Part shown: positions 53,546-62,251 of the stretch, piece after piece
Layout of the letters: every line of letters starts with the position of its first letter
How positions within the stretch are numbered: the stretch's first letter is position 1
NCBI RefSeq assembly: GCF_019443125.1
Contig: NZ_JAHYXK010000009.1
Span: 1 to 64,000, forward strand
DNA length: 64,000 nucleotides
Origin: Pontibacter aydingkolensis
Lineage (GTDB): Bacteria > Bacteroidota > Bacteroidia > Cytophagales > Hymenobacteraceae
Reading direction: 5' to 3'
The notes under the pieces: generated by a model
Database searches by the model: none
What the model was told of the DNA's origin: nothing
What the model saw: the letters and a program-made list of their open reading frames with translations, nothing else
Position numbers and translations under genes: made by a program

Positions 53546-54384
53546 GCTGATTTCAGGTTAAATTCTACCATCAGGCTATGGAACAGCTGTATATTGCTTG
53601 GCACAAGCTCCTCTTTCATGTCCATAACCACCGCATCCAGGTTCTCCCGGAACTTGTAAAGGCTCCAGGCACCCTTATTGTACTCTAAGGATGTCAGGTT
53701 CTCAATCCAATCACCGGAGTTCAGGTAGGTAACGCTGCCTTCTTCATTTGTGATCTCGCGCAGTTCCGGCTGATGAATATGGCCGCAAACCACATAGTCA
53801 TATCCGGTGGATATGGCGATATCAGATGCAGTTTTCTCGAAGTTGTTGATGAACTTAACAGCGCTTTTAACACGGTTCTTAATGTTGCGGGACAGGTATA
53901 CTTTCTCCCTGTTCAGCTTCAGGCAAAAGAAGTTTACCATACGGTTCAGCAGGATGAGCAAATCATAGCCATGTGCGCCTAACTTAGCCAGCCACTTAGA
54001 GTGCTGCATGGTTACATCAAACACATCGCCATGAAACATCCAGGCACGCTTACCGTCCATTTCCATTACCAGCTTATTCACAATCTGAAAGGAGCCAAGT
54101 TTTAGTCCGACAAACTTGCGAAGCATTTCATCATGGTTGCCGGTAATGTAGTACACTTTGGTGCCCTTGGCGATGAGGCCCATCAGGTGCTTGACTACAC
54201 GCATGTGCGAAGCAGGCCAATAGCTTTTACTGAACTGCCAGATGTCTATGATGTCGCCGTTGAGAATAACGGTACCAGGCTTTATACTTTTAAGGTAGGC
54301 CAGCAGTTCTTTTGCGTGACAACCATAGGTGCCGAGGTGTACGTCGGATATGACAACTACCTCTACTTTTCTTTTTCTTGCCAT
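53542..54384 (-). CDS. LpxH-like metallophosphoesterase (UDP-2,3-diacylglucosamine diphosphatase family)
   Basis: 280 aa, calcineurin-like fold with all metal motifs: ISDVHLG, NGDIIDIW, TGNHDEML, MFHGDVFD and VCGHIHQPEL. The FHGDxFD spacing resembles LpxH-type diphosphatases that make lipid X from UDP-2,3-diacylglucosamine, though several Bacteroidota paralogues have other substrates. There is a basic N-terminus and no signal, so it acts at the cytoplasmic membrane face. Coupled to the glycosyltransferase downstream. Confidence 0.88.
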   Translation of the reverse strand: MARKRKVEVVVISDVHLGTYGCHAKELLAYLKSIKPGTVILNGDIIDIWQFSKSYWPASHMRVVKHLMGLIAKGTKVYYITGNHDEMLRKFVGLKLGSFQIVNKLVMEMDGKRAWMFHGDVFDVTMQHSKWLAKLGAHGYDLLILLNRMVNFFCLKLNREKVYLSRNIKNRVKSAVKFINNFEKTASDIAISTGYDYVVCGHIHQPELREITNEEGSVTYLNSGDWIENLTSLEYNKGAWSLYKFRENLDAVVMDMKEELVPSNIQLFHSLMVEFNLKSA

Positions 54385-54790
54385 ATATCAGGCGTGGGTG
54401 AGAATTAAATTAGTCTCCATTAAATTTAAAAGGGGAGTAGAAGGAGTGCAGTCTGTACAGGAGAATGTCTAGAAGCTTGCTTGTGATAAAGCTTGCAAAT
54501 GTTTTTGCCTTTTTCATTTCGTATAGTTTTAAGTCCTAATTCCCCTGGCTAAAGGTTGTTCCTAACTACGCTACTAAAGTATTGCTTGATTGTTAGCTGC
54601 AGGTTATGAGGTGGTTATGATTTTGTTAAGAATTATTTATCAGCACAGGTATATGAAGGTGCCATTATCAGTTTTGCTTTTATATGAAATATTTTTCATG
54701 TGAAGTTTTTGTGAATTTATCCTGCCGTTTAAGCCCAAAGGATTAATACAAACATAGTTTAGAGTTAATATTCGCGTAATCCGTCAAGTA
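54385..54790. other. Divergent intergenic region between lpxH-like and susC-like genes
   Basis: AT-rich, no gene. Holds the promoter region of the SusC locus. Confidence 0.5.
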
Positions 54791-54798
54791 TAGTTTTG
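54791..54798 (+). promoter_or_regulatory. -7 element of the SusC operon
   Basis: TAGTTTTG fits TAnnTTTG, 31 nt ahead of the chosen ATG. No good -33 element at the right distance, so tentative. If right, transcription starts past the GTG at 54798, which rules that start out. Confidence 0.4.
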
Positions 54799-54821
54799 TG
54801 GCAGAAATCAACCAAAAAACT

Positions 54822-57800
54822 ATGAGGATGAGAATCTTTACAATTTGTAGGTACAGCATCATCTGGGGCCTTGCCTTGCTGTGCTGCTTTAATGCTTCTG
54901 CACAAACACGTGCAGTAAAGGGAAAAGTAACAGATGAGAAAGGGCAGGGGCTACCTGGCACTAGTATCGCAGTGAAAGGTACTGCCAACGGTACAATCTC
55001 TGACGTTAACGGCAACTACAGCCTAGATGTAAACGATGAAACGGCGGTACTGCTGGTTAGCTTTGTGGGCTATCTGACCCAGGAGACGAGCATCGGCAAC
55101 CGTGAAACCATCAATTTCCAACTGTTGCCAAACACCAAACAGCTGAACGTGGTAGTGGTTACAGCCCTTGGAATAGAGCGTGATGAAAAGGCGCTTGGCT
55201 ACGCTGTAACAAAAGTAAGCGGCGAGCAACTGATGGAAGCACGTTCGAATAACTTTGCCAGTGCATTGTCTGGTAAAGTGGCCGGCTTGAGCCTTGTCTC
55301 TGCAGGTTCTGGCCCTATCAATACCACTACCATTAAATTAAGAGGCGATAACTCCTTAAACCCTGCTAATAACCAGGCGTTGATCGTGCTGGATGGCGTG
55401 CCGATGAACACCGGCCTTACTTCTTCTGGCGTAAACGATGCCTATGGTGCAGGTTCTGGTAACGATGTGCCGGTGGATTTCGGTAATGGTATCTCAAATA
55501 TCAACCCAGACGACATTGAAAGTATAACTGTGCTGAAAGGCGCAAGTGCCGCAGCTCTTTACGGTCACCTGGCTGCTAACGGTGCTCTTATCATTACAAC
55601 CAAATCCGGTTCGCGCAACAAAAAAGGACTGGGCGTAACGGTAAACACCAACATCAGCTTTGACGATGTGCTGAAATGGCCGGACTACCAGTATGAGTAT
55701 GGTCAGGGTACAGGCAAGCAGTTGAATAAAAATAAAGAGCTGTACTACTCTTATGGTCCATCAGAAGACGGAAACAATACTGGTGGCACAAGTAGTGCTT
55801 ACGGTCCCAAGTTCAATGGTCAGTTATACTACCAGTACGATCCTGCTACCGAAGGTCAGTCGCCGGAGCGCAGGTTATGGAGACCTTATAAAGACAACAT
55901 CAAAGGCTTCTGGAGAACAGGACAGACCATTTCTAACAATGTGGCCATAGCAGGCGGCAACGAAAAAGGATCTGCCAGAGCGTCCATCACGCACACTAAA
56001 AACGAGTGGATAATGCCGAATACAGGCTTTGAGCGCCTGAATACTTCGCTTAGCCTGAACTACAAGGTAGCAGACAAACTGCGCCTGAACTCTAAAGTTA
56101 ATTTTGCGCACAAGCAAAGTGATAACCTTCCGGCCACAGGCTACAACAACCAGTCTATCGCATACTTCATGATCTTCCAGAACCCGAGCATCGACCTGGC
56201 CTGGTATGAGCCAAGATGGAAGCAGGGGCAACACCAGGTAGATCAGCTTCATCCTTTCAGCCCTTTCATAGATAACCCATACGTGATTGCCTATGAGATG
56301 ACCAATGGGGTAGACAACTACAGCACCGTTGGTAACATTTCTGCCACTTATGAAATCATGCCAAAGCTGGAGTTTATGCTACGTTCTGGTATAGACATGA
56401 GCACTGAAGATCGCGCCATGCAACGTCCTTTCAGCTCAGCCAACTTCCAGAAAGGTTATTTTAAGGAGCAGACGATTTTCGACCTGCAGCAGAACACTGA
56501 TGCGATGTTGACTTACAAAAATCAGCTGACAAGCAGGATTGATGTTCGTGCGATGCTGGGTGGTAACATTATGTCGTCGCAGTACAAGCGCACAGAGGGC
56601 TACGTGGATGCGCTGGTAGTACCCGGTGTTTACAAACTTTCGAACGGTGTAAACAACCCTATGATGCGCACCGTTGAGCGCAACAGCGAAGTGCACAGCG
56701 TTTTCGGTTTGATGACTTTCTCTTATGACGACAAGATCTTTGTAGACGTGACAGCACGTAACGATTGGTCGAGCAAACTGCCTGTAAAGAACAGCTCTTT
56801 TTTCTACCCATCGGTTAACACCAGCTTTATACTTTCTGACCTGTTCCGATTGCCAACTGTAGTTTCTTATGCAAAGCTGAGACTCTCTGTTGCGGAAGTG
56901 GGTAACGGAGGCGATCCTTACCAGACAAATAGGTATTATATTCCAAGTGAGTTTGCCGGCTCTGCCACCGCAGATTATACTTTGTTCAACGCTGACCTGA
57001 AGCCGGAAATGGCTACGAACTATGAAGCTGGTCTAGAATATAAGCTTTTCGGCGGACGCTTGGGAATGGACATTAACTTCTACAGGAACATTACCCGCAA
57101 CCAGATTGTAGCCGTTCCGCTTGACCCGACCACAGGTTATAGAGAAGCTTTCCTGAACGCAGGTAAAGTACAGAATCAGGGTATAGAGTTAGCGGTAACT
57201 GGCAAACTGCTGGATAATAACAACCTGAAGTGGAATTCTACCCTTACCTGGTCTAAGAACCAAAATGAGGTGTTAGAGCTAGCCGAAGGTATGGACGGAA
57301 GCCAGATCATTGGGTATGGCGGTAACGCTACCATCATTGCCAAAGTGGGCGGTACTACCGGCGACATCTACGGCTACGGCTTTGTTCGCAACCCGGAAGG
57401 CAAGATAGTTTATAACAAAGACGGCTTGCCAGAGCGTCCAGATGAAATTCAATACATCGGCAACGCTTACGCCGATTGGAAAGGTGGCTTGCACAACGAA
57501 ATATCTTACAAAAACCTGCGCTTTAGCATGCTACTGGATGGCCAGTACGGCGGTATCGTTTACTCACAAACGCACCACAAAATGAGCGAAATGGGTAAGC
57601 TGGAGCACACACTTATGGGCCGCGAAGAAGGCTTCATCATCGGTGATGGAGTAGTAGACAACGGTGATGGAACATACTCTCCTAATACAGAGGATGTACT
57701 TCCTGTTGACTATTACAGAGAGTACTACCGTCGTGCCAACGTGGAGTCAAACTCTTTTGATGCCTCTTACCTGAAGCTGCGCGAGTTGAGACTGGAGTAT

Positions 57801-58010
57801 AGCCTGCCACAGCAATTGCTTTCCAGGACCAAGTTTATCCAGGGTGCGAGTGTAGCAGTTTATGGCCGTAACCTTGCCATGATCACCGACTTCCCAATCT
57901 TCGATCCGGAGACAGCTGCACTTAACGGTTCTCAAGCATTGCCAGGTATAGAGATGGGCCAGCTGCCTACGCCAAGAACCTACGGCATGAACGTAACCCT
58001 GAAATTCTAA
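54822..58010 (+). CDS. SusC/RagA-type TonB-dependent outer-membrane transporter
   Basis: 1062 aa. Signal peptide (TICRYSIIWGLALLCCFNAS, then AQ), a carboxypeptidase-like regulatory domain (about 30-105, GKVTDEKGQGLPGTSIAVKG), a TonB plug (about 115-235, with LNVVVVTALGIERDEKALGY and ITVLKGASAAALYG) and a long beta-barrel ending TPRTYGMNVTLKF. It imports an oligomer delivered by its SusD partner, driven by TonB. I chose ATG 54822 over GTG 54798, which lies in the promoter. SusD follows 70 nt later, the phosphoesterase after that. No sigma/anti-sigma or two-component regulator adjoins. Confidence 0.95.
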   Translation: MRMRIFTICRYSIIWGLALLCCFNASAQTRAVKGKVTDEKGQGLPGTSIAVKGTANGTISDVNGNYSLDVNDETAVLLVSFVGYLTQETSIGNRETINFQLLPNTKQLNVVVVTALGIERDEKALGYAVTKVSGEQLMEARSNNFASALSGKVAGLSLVSAGSGPINTTTIKLRGDNSLNPANNQALIVLDGVPMNTGLTSSGVNDAYGAGSGNDVPVDFGNGISNINPDDIESITVLKGASAAALYGHLAANGALIITTKSGSRNKKGLGVTVNTNISFDDVLKWPDYQYEYGQGTGKQLNKNKELYYSYGPSEDGNNTGGTSSAYGPKFNGQLYYQYDPATEGQSPERRLWRPYKDNIKGFWRTGQTISNNVAIAGGNEKGSARASITHTKNEWIMPNTGFERLNTSLSLNYKVADKLRLNSKVNFAHKQSDNLPATGYNNQSIAYFMIFQNPSIDLAWYEPRWKQGQHQVDQLHPFSPFIDNPYVIAYEMTNGVDNYSTVGNISATYEIMPKLEFMLRSGIDMSTEDRAMQRPFSSANFQKGYFKEQTIFDLQQNTDAMLTYKNQLTSRIDVRAMLGGNIMSSQYKRTEGYVDALVVPGVYKLSNGVNNPMMRTVERNSEVHSVFGLMTFSYDDKIFVDVTARNDWSSKLPVKNSSFFYPSVNTSFILSDLFRLPTVVSYAKLRLSVAEVGNGGDPYQTNRYYIPSEFAGSATADYTLFNADLKPEMATNYEAGLEYKLFGGRLGMDINFYRNITRNQIVAVPLDPTTGYREAFLNAGKVQNQGIELAVTGKLLDNNNLKWNSTLTWSKNQNEVLELAEGMDGSQIIGYGGNATIIAKVGGTTGDIYGYGFVRNPEGKIVYNKDGLPERPDEIQYIGNAYADWKGGLHNEISYKNLRFSMLLDGQYGGIVYSQTHHKMSEMGKLEHTLMGREEGFIIGDGVVDNGDGTYSPNTEDVLPVDYYREYYRRANVESNSFDASYLKLRELRLEYSLPQQLLSRTKFIQGASVAVYGRNLAMITDFPIFDPETAALNGSQALPGIEMGQLPTPRTYGMNVTLKF

Positions 58011-58080
58011 TCCAGACTGAGAAACAAGTATGAAGCGCCGCCGCAGGTATAATGTGGCGGCGCTACCAAAAGCTAAAATT

Positions 58081-59523
58081 ATGACAACGATAAAGAAATA
58101 CCTGTTTGTATTGATGGCTGCACTTGGTACCATCAGTATCTCTTGTACCGATGATTTCGAGGAGCTGAACGTAGACCCGAATAAGATCGACAAGATCAGC
58201 CCGGGCACACTGCTGAACCCGATCATTTATGAGATGGCCAGCTTTAACACTTCGCGTGCCGATGCCTTTACCTTTGAGATAATGCAGGTAGGGTTGCCTT
58301 ACCCAAGTCCATCAGGAGGGGAGCATCGCTACGACATCAGCGAAGCTGCCGGTAATTCTACCTGGAACAACTACTACCGCTGGATAAAGAACATCAAAGA
58401 GATGGAAAAAACAGCGGTGGCTGCGGAAGATAAGAACTACGAAGCTATTGCGCTTACACTAAACGCCTGGGTTTACTCTTTGCTTACCGACAGCTTTGGT
58501 GATGTACCGATGACTGAGGCTGCACGCGGTGATGAGAAAATTTTGCACCCGGCCTTCAATACACAGAAGGAAGTATACACTAAGATTTTGGCTGACCTGG
58601 AAAGGGCAAACACGTTGTTTGATACATCGAAGCCAATGATTTATGGCAAAGACATATTGTTTGAGAACAATATTGGCAACTGGAGAAAATTCAGTAACTC
58701 TATGCGCCTGCGACTGCTGCTTCGTGTTTCTAAGCGCACAGAGATGAACGCTTATGCAAAGATGGCAGAGATCATCAACAACCCTGCTATTCACCCGATC
58801 TTCACCAAGAACGAAGAGGCGGCTATACTTAAGATCACAGGTGTAACGCCGCTTGTATCGCCTTGGGGCCGCGCCATCGACTTCACCACTTTCCGCTCTA
58901 TGTCGGAGTTTTTTGTAAACAACCTGAATGACCTGAACGACCCGCGCCGCGCAAAGTTCATGATTCAGGCGAAGTCTAAAGACGGAAAGACCTCTATCGG
59001 TTACAAAGGTATACCGAGCGGTTATACCGGCAGCGATTCACAGTTCGATTTTATCCCATCCAACCACAACATCGCACTCGTTACGGCGCCAATGGTTTCT
59101 GTAATAATGGGATATGCCGAGGTAGAGTTTATTAAAGCAGAGTTGGCTATGCAAGGTCATATTGGAGGTGATGCCAAAGCATTCTATGAAAAAGGTGTGA
59201 AGGCAGCAGTTGAGCAGTGGGGTGCCACGCTTCCTGCCGACTACTTCACCAACCCGAAAGCTGCTTACGATGGCACGTTAGAGCGTATCATTCTGCAGAA
59301 GTATTATGCTTTATACTTCAATGATTATCAGCAGTGGTTCGAGTACCGCCGCACAGGTTTCCCTGTGTTGCCAAAAACACCTGCTATGCTAAATAACCAG
59401 CAGGTGCCGGTGCGCTTTAAGTATCCGGATTTGGTGCAGATCTACAACGTTGAAAACTACAATAAAGCAGTGTCAGCAATGGGTGGCGACAACATCAATT
59501 CCAAAGGCTGGTGGGAGAAATAA
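58081..59523 (+). CDS. SusD/RagB family outer-membrane lipoprotein
   Basis: 480 aa. Lipoprotein signal with lipobox SISCTDDF (Cys about residue 21) and the hallmark ELNVDPNKID, which is typical of the second SusD family (SusD-like_2). Helical TPR-like body, then C-terminal FEYRRTGFPVLPKTP. It binds the nutrient at the surface and closes over the SusC barrel. The ATG at 58081 gives the proper signal; a start 17 codons earlier adds only charged residues. Specificity unknown; with a Tat-exported phosphoesterase next door a phosphorylated or sugar-phosphate nutrient is conceivable. Confidence 0.95.
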   Translation: MTTIKKYLFVLMAALGTISISCTDDFEELNVDPNKIDKISPGTLLNPIIYEMASFNTSRADAFTFEIMQVGLPYPSPSGGEHRYDISEAAGNSTWNNYYRWIKNIKEMEKTAVAAEDKNYEAIALTLNAWVYSLLTDSFGDVPMTEAARGDEKILHPAFNTQKEVYTKILADLERANTLFDTSKPMIYGKDILFENNIGNWRKFSNSMRLRLLLRVSKRTEMNAYAKMAEIINNPAIHPIFTKNEEAAILKITGVTPLVSPWGRAIDFTTFRSMSEFFVNNLNDLNDPRRAKFMIQAKSKDGKTSIGYKGIPSGYTGSDSQFDFIPSNHNIALVTAPMVSVIMGYAEVEFIKAELAMQGHIGGDAKAFYEKGVKAAVEQWGATLPADYFTNPKAAYDGTLERIILQKYYALYFNDYQQWFEYRRTGFPVLPKTPAMLNNQQVPVRFKYPDLVQIYNVENYNKAVSAMGGDNINSKGWWEK

Positions 59524-59557
59524 AAAGCATTTAAAAATACACTTTTCAATTACTGAG

Positions 59558-59578
59558 GCGGGTGCTACAGGTGCCCGC
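59558..59578 (+). terminator. Hairpin between SusD and phosphoesterase genes
   Basis: 8-bp stem GCGGGTGC/GTGCCCGC (two G-U pairs) with loop TACAG, followed by TTCTTTT. It may reduce rather than abolish readthrough to the phosphoesterase, 46 nt downstream. Confidence 0.65.
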
Positions 59579-59624
59579 TTCTTTTCCATGTCCATCTTCA
59601 CATCTATTTATACTTACAAAATCC

Positions 59625-61148
59625 ATGTCACAGAAAAGAAGAACCTTTCTTAAATCTTTGGGCCTTGCAGGGGTTGGCTTTACGCTATCGCCAAGTATAC
59701 TGCAGGCCAAACCGAAAGCATTAGCAATAGGCAAAGACCTGTCTTTAGTTACACTTAGCGGCAAAGTATACGCTAACGGAAAAGGTGTTGCTGGTGTAGC
59801 TGTTACCGACGGCATAAATGTGGTGCTGACCGATGCCAGCGGAAAGTACGAATTCGAGAGCAATGCAACAGCTGAGTTTGTGTACATCTCCATACCACGT
59901 GGCTACGAGTTTAACAACGAGAAAAGCATTACCCGTTTCTATAAAAAGATTGAGTCCATCAAAGGTCGTTTTAAAGCTGACTTTGATCTGAAGAAACTGG
60001 CTCAGGACGATACCAAACACAACTTCGTAGTTTGGGCCGATCCGCAGATTATATCGGAGGCAGACGCTGTGCAGCTAAAGCAGGAGTCTGCGCCGGACCT
60101 GAAGCAACTGGTGGGCAGTTACCCGAAAGACACGTTGTTCCATGGCATCGGCTGTGGCGATTTGGTATGGGATAAGTTTGAGCTGTTTGAGGATTACCAG
60201 GAGGCGCTTGCCATTACGGGTGTTCCGTTCTTCCAGGTAATCGGAAATCACGACATGAACCTGGATGCCCGCACCGACGAAGGCTCGGCAGAAAAATTCA
60301 AGGAACTGTTTGGCCCAACCTACTACTCCTTTAACCGTGGCGACATACACTATGTGGTGCTGGATGACGTGTTCTTTATCGGTACTGCTAAAAAGTACAT
60401 TGGCTACTTAACAGAGCGCCAGTTGGCTTGGCTGGAGCAGGATTTAGCTATCGTTAAACCTGGTTCTACGGTGGTGGTAAATGTGCACATTCCGGTTTAC
60501 ACCAAACAACACATCCGGAATAAAGATAAAGAGGAATCTATAGGTGGTGTGGTGTCTAATAGAAAGGAACTGTACCGCATCCTGAAGCCATACAAGGCGC
60601 ATATCATGTCGGGCCACACGCACTTTAACGAGAAAATTGTAGACAACGAGAATATCGTAGAGCACGTGCACGGCACCGTTTGCGGCGCTTGGTGGACGGG
60701 TCCAATTTGTTACGATGGTACACCAAGCGGTTACGGCGTGTATGAAGTAAACGGTTCGGATGTGCAATGGTACTACAAGTCTACAGGCCTGCCGAAAGAA
60801 CACCAGCTGCGAATTTACCCTGCGGGTGCTGTGGCAGAAAAGCCTGAGCACGTTGCGGCCAACGTCTGGAACTGGGACCCGGAATGGAAAGTGGAGTGGC
60901 TGGAAGACGGCAAACCGATGGGAGAGATGCAGCGTGAAACTGCTAAAGACCCGCTATCCATAGAGTTGCATGAAGGAGCAGCCAAGCCTGCCAAGCATAA
61001 ATGGGTAGAGCCTCTGCTAACAGACCACATGTTCTTTGCCAAGCCGTCTGCTGCTGCATCAAGTATAACTGTTGTGGCTACTGATCGCTTTGGTAAAATT
61101 TACAAGGAAGAGCTGAAGCTGGAGACAACGCAAAGTCTGGTGAGGTAA
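59625..61148 (+). CDS. Tat-exported calcineurin-like phosphoesterase with N- and C-terminal accessory domains
   Basis: 507 aa. Twin-arginine signal QKRRTFLKSLGLAGVGFTLS. Then a beta-sandwich N-domain (about 40-115, SGKVYANGKGVAGVAVTDG), a metallophosphoesterase core (about 135-340: VWADPQI, GCGDLVWD, VIGNHDMN, VNVHIPV, MSGHTHFNEK) and a C-terminal domain that ends with VVATDRFGKIYKEEL. This three-part layout is known from Bacteroidota phosphoesterases, often near SusC/SusD. The first metal motif is D-x-Q rather than D-x-H. It would release phosphate or a phosphorylated headgroup in the periplasm. Chosen start gives the Tat signal. Confidence 0.92.
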   Translation: MSQKRRTFLKSLGLAGVGFTLSPSILQAKPKALAIGKDLSLVTLSGKVYANGKGVAGVAVTDGINVVLTDASGKYEFESNATAEFVYISIPRGYEFNNEKSITRFYKKIESIKGRFKADFDLKKLAQDDTKHNFVVWADPQIISEADAVQLKQESAPDLKQLVGSYPKDTLFHGIGCGDLVWDKFELFEDYQEALAITGVPFFQVIGNHDMNLDARTDEGSAEKFKELFGPTYYSFNRGDIHYVVLDDVFFIGTAKKYIGYLTERQLAWLEQDLAIVKPGSTVVVNVHIPVYTKQHIRNKDKEESIGGVVSNRKELYRILKPYKAHIMSGHTHFNEKIVDNENIVEHVHGTVCGAWWTGPICYDGTPSGYGVYEVNGSDVQWYYKSTGLPKEHQLRIYPAGAVAEKPEHVAANVWNWDPEWKVEWLEDGKPMGEMQRETAKDPLSIELHEGAAKPAKHKWVEPLLTDHMFFAKPSAAASSITVVATDRFGKIYKEELKLETTQSLVR

Positions 61149-61169
61149 CTCAACTATAGTATAAAGTTT

Positions 61170-61205
61170 AAAAAAGCTGTTCTATTTATTTAGAGCAGCT
61201 TTTTT
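61170..61205 (+). terminator. Terminator of the SusC-SusD-phosphoesterase locus
   Basis: AAAAAAGCTGTTCT pairs with AGAGCAGCTTTTTT (one G-U pair), 8-nt loop, T run inside and after. Confidence 0.9.
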
Positions 61206-61341
61206 ATTTGCTACAGATCCCTCGAAAGCAATCTTAACATAACGGTTAAAGTAGCTTTACCATCAGTAAACACAAGCTTATACCTTTTCGAAAAATAACA
61301 AATGATGTTTCAATTTCATCTCTATCCAAAGAATTAACGCC

Positions 61342-61587
61342 ATGTCAAAGTTTATCAACTTCAAAAGCTTGGCATCAGGTACGCAGCTAGAGACACCATC
61401 TGGATTAGGCACATTTGTATCTTATAAACAAGGTAACTTCAGAAACCAGGATGTGCTAGTGGAGCATCTTTTCGGTAAACTGGTTTGGTACAAAGAGGAT
61501 GTGTTGGGTAAGCCCAACGGAACGGAAGCGACTGTGGTAAGACTGGCCCAAACCCCGTACTCTAATAGTCAATTTGCCCGCTTATAA
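61342..61587 (+). CDS. Hypothetical protein, 81 aa
   Basis: Not recognised. A compact beta-rich small protein: FKSLASGTQLETPSGLGTFV then SYKQGNFRNQDVLVEHLFGK and WYKEDVL, then a Pro/Asn-rich tail. It reads like an SH3-like barrel (GTxVxTPSGxGxV). No signal. Isolated between the SusCD locus and the IS110. Confidence 0.65.
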   Translation: MSKFINFKSLASGTQLETPSGLGTFVSYKQGNFRNQDVLVEHLFGKLVWYKEDVLGKPNGTEATVVRLAQTPYSNSQFARL

Positions 61588-61683
61588 AGCTGTTCATTCG
61601 TTCAAACTAACAGAAATCTTTTGGGTAAAGTGTAAACTGTTGATAGTAGTGGCTGCAGGAGAGAAGAGAAAGTCGTATAACAA
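61588..61683. other. Spacer before repeat copy F
   Basis: Nothing recognised. Confidence 0.4.
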
Positions 61684-61805
61684 GTTCGATAAGCCTCCCC
61701 TTCGGTTAAAAATATCGAACCAAAAAAGCCGCTCCATTTGAAATGAAGCGGCTTTTATACTATGGTAGACCGAAGGATTGAATTATCGAACCTTTTCCAC
61801 GATGA
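61684..61805. repeat. Dispersed terminator-linked repeat, copy F, with doubled core
   Basis: GTTCGATA (61684-61691) and TATCGAAC (61713-61720) form an inverted pair like copy G. A hairpin follows (61724-61756), then TGGTAGACCGAAGGATTG and AATTATCGAACC (61781-61792). The core box is present on both sides of the hairpin, unlike other copies. Confidence 0.8.
61724..61756. terminator. Hairpin terminator (copy F)
   Basis: AAAAGCCGCT/AGCGGCTTTT, a C-A mismatch, then CATTT/AAATG; very short loop. Confidence 0.75.
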
Positions 61806-62251
61806 TCTGAAGTCTATGGAGGGGTGGCTGCAGGCAGGGGAGGGCTAGTCTTCTTGATAAGTTTTGCTTAATTACTATATACTATGGAAATTACCAAAGG
61901 GAGGGGAAGCCTAGAAAAGTTGCCTTTTAGGGTGGCTTTACCGCTTAAGCACATAGTGCAGATAAATGTCACAGTGACGTTTATACAGTAGTGCTTGTAT
62001 TGACTTTGTCAATGTTTCGGGCATGATAACTTGAGCTTGGCACTTAAGCCTAAAAGCTGGGGAAAGAGTAAAATCAGGTACAGGAGCTTTTGCAGCAAGA
62101 CCTTTCCCAACATTGAGTGCGTGAACTCTACCGGTAGTGTGGTCCTGCTGCCCCATTAGGTTTCAAACTGGGCGATGGAGCCCGCATAGAAGAGTAAGCT
62201 GGCTGGGCGGCAGGCAAGGGCTGTTGTATTTACCCCAAAACACGAAAGCCT
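61806..62251. other. Region upstream of the IS110 transposase
   Basis: No gene recognised; presumably includes the left end of the IS110 element, whose limits cannot be fixed because this family often lacks terminal repeats. Confidence 0.4.

Noticed and set aside
16500..61792. Repeat tail read as the 3' end (T-arm) of a tRNA because of GGTTCGATA
   Set aside because: No acceptor, D-arm or anticodon arm can be built around any copy.
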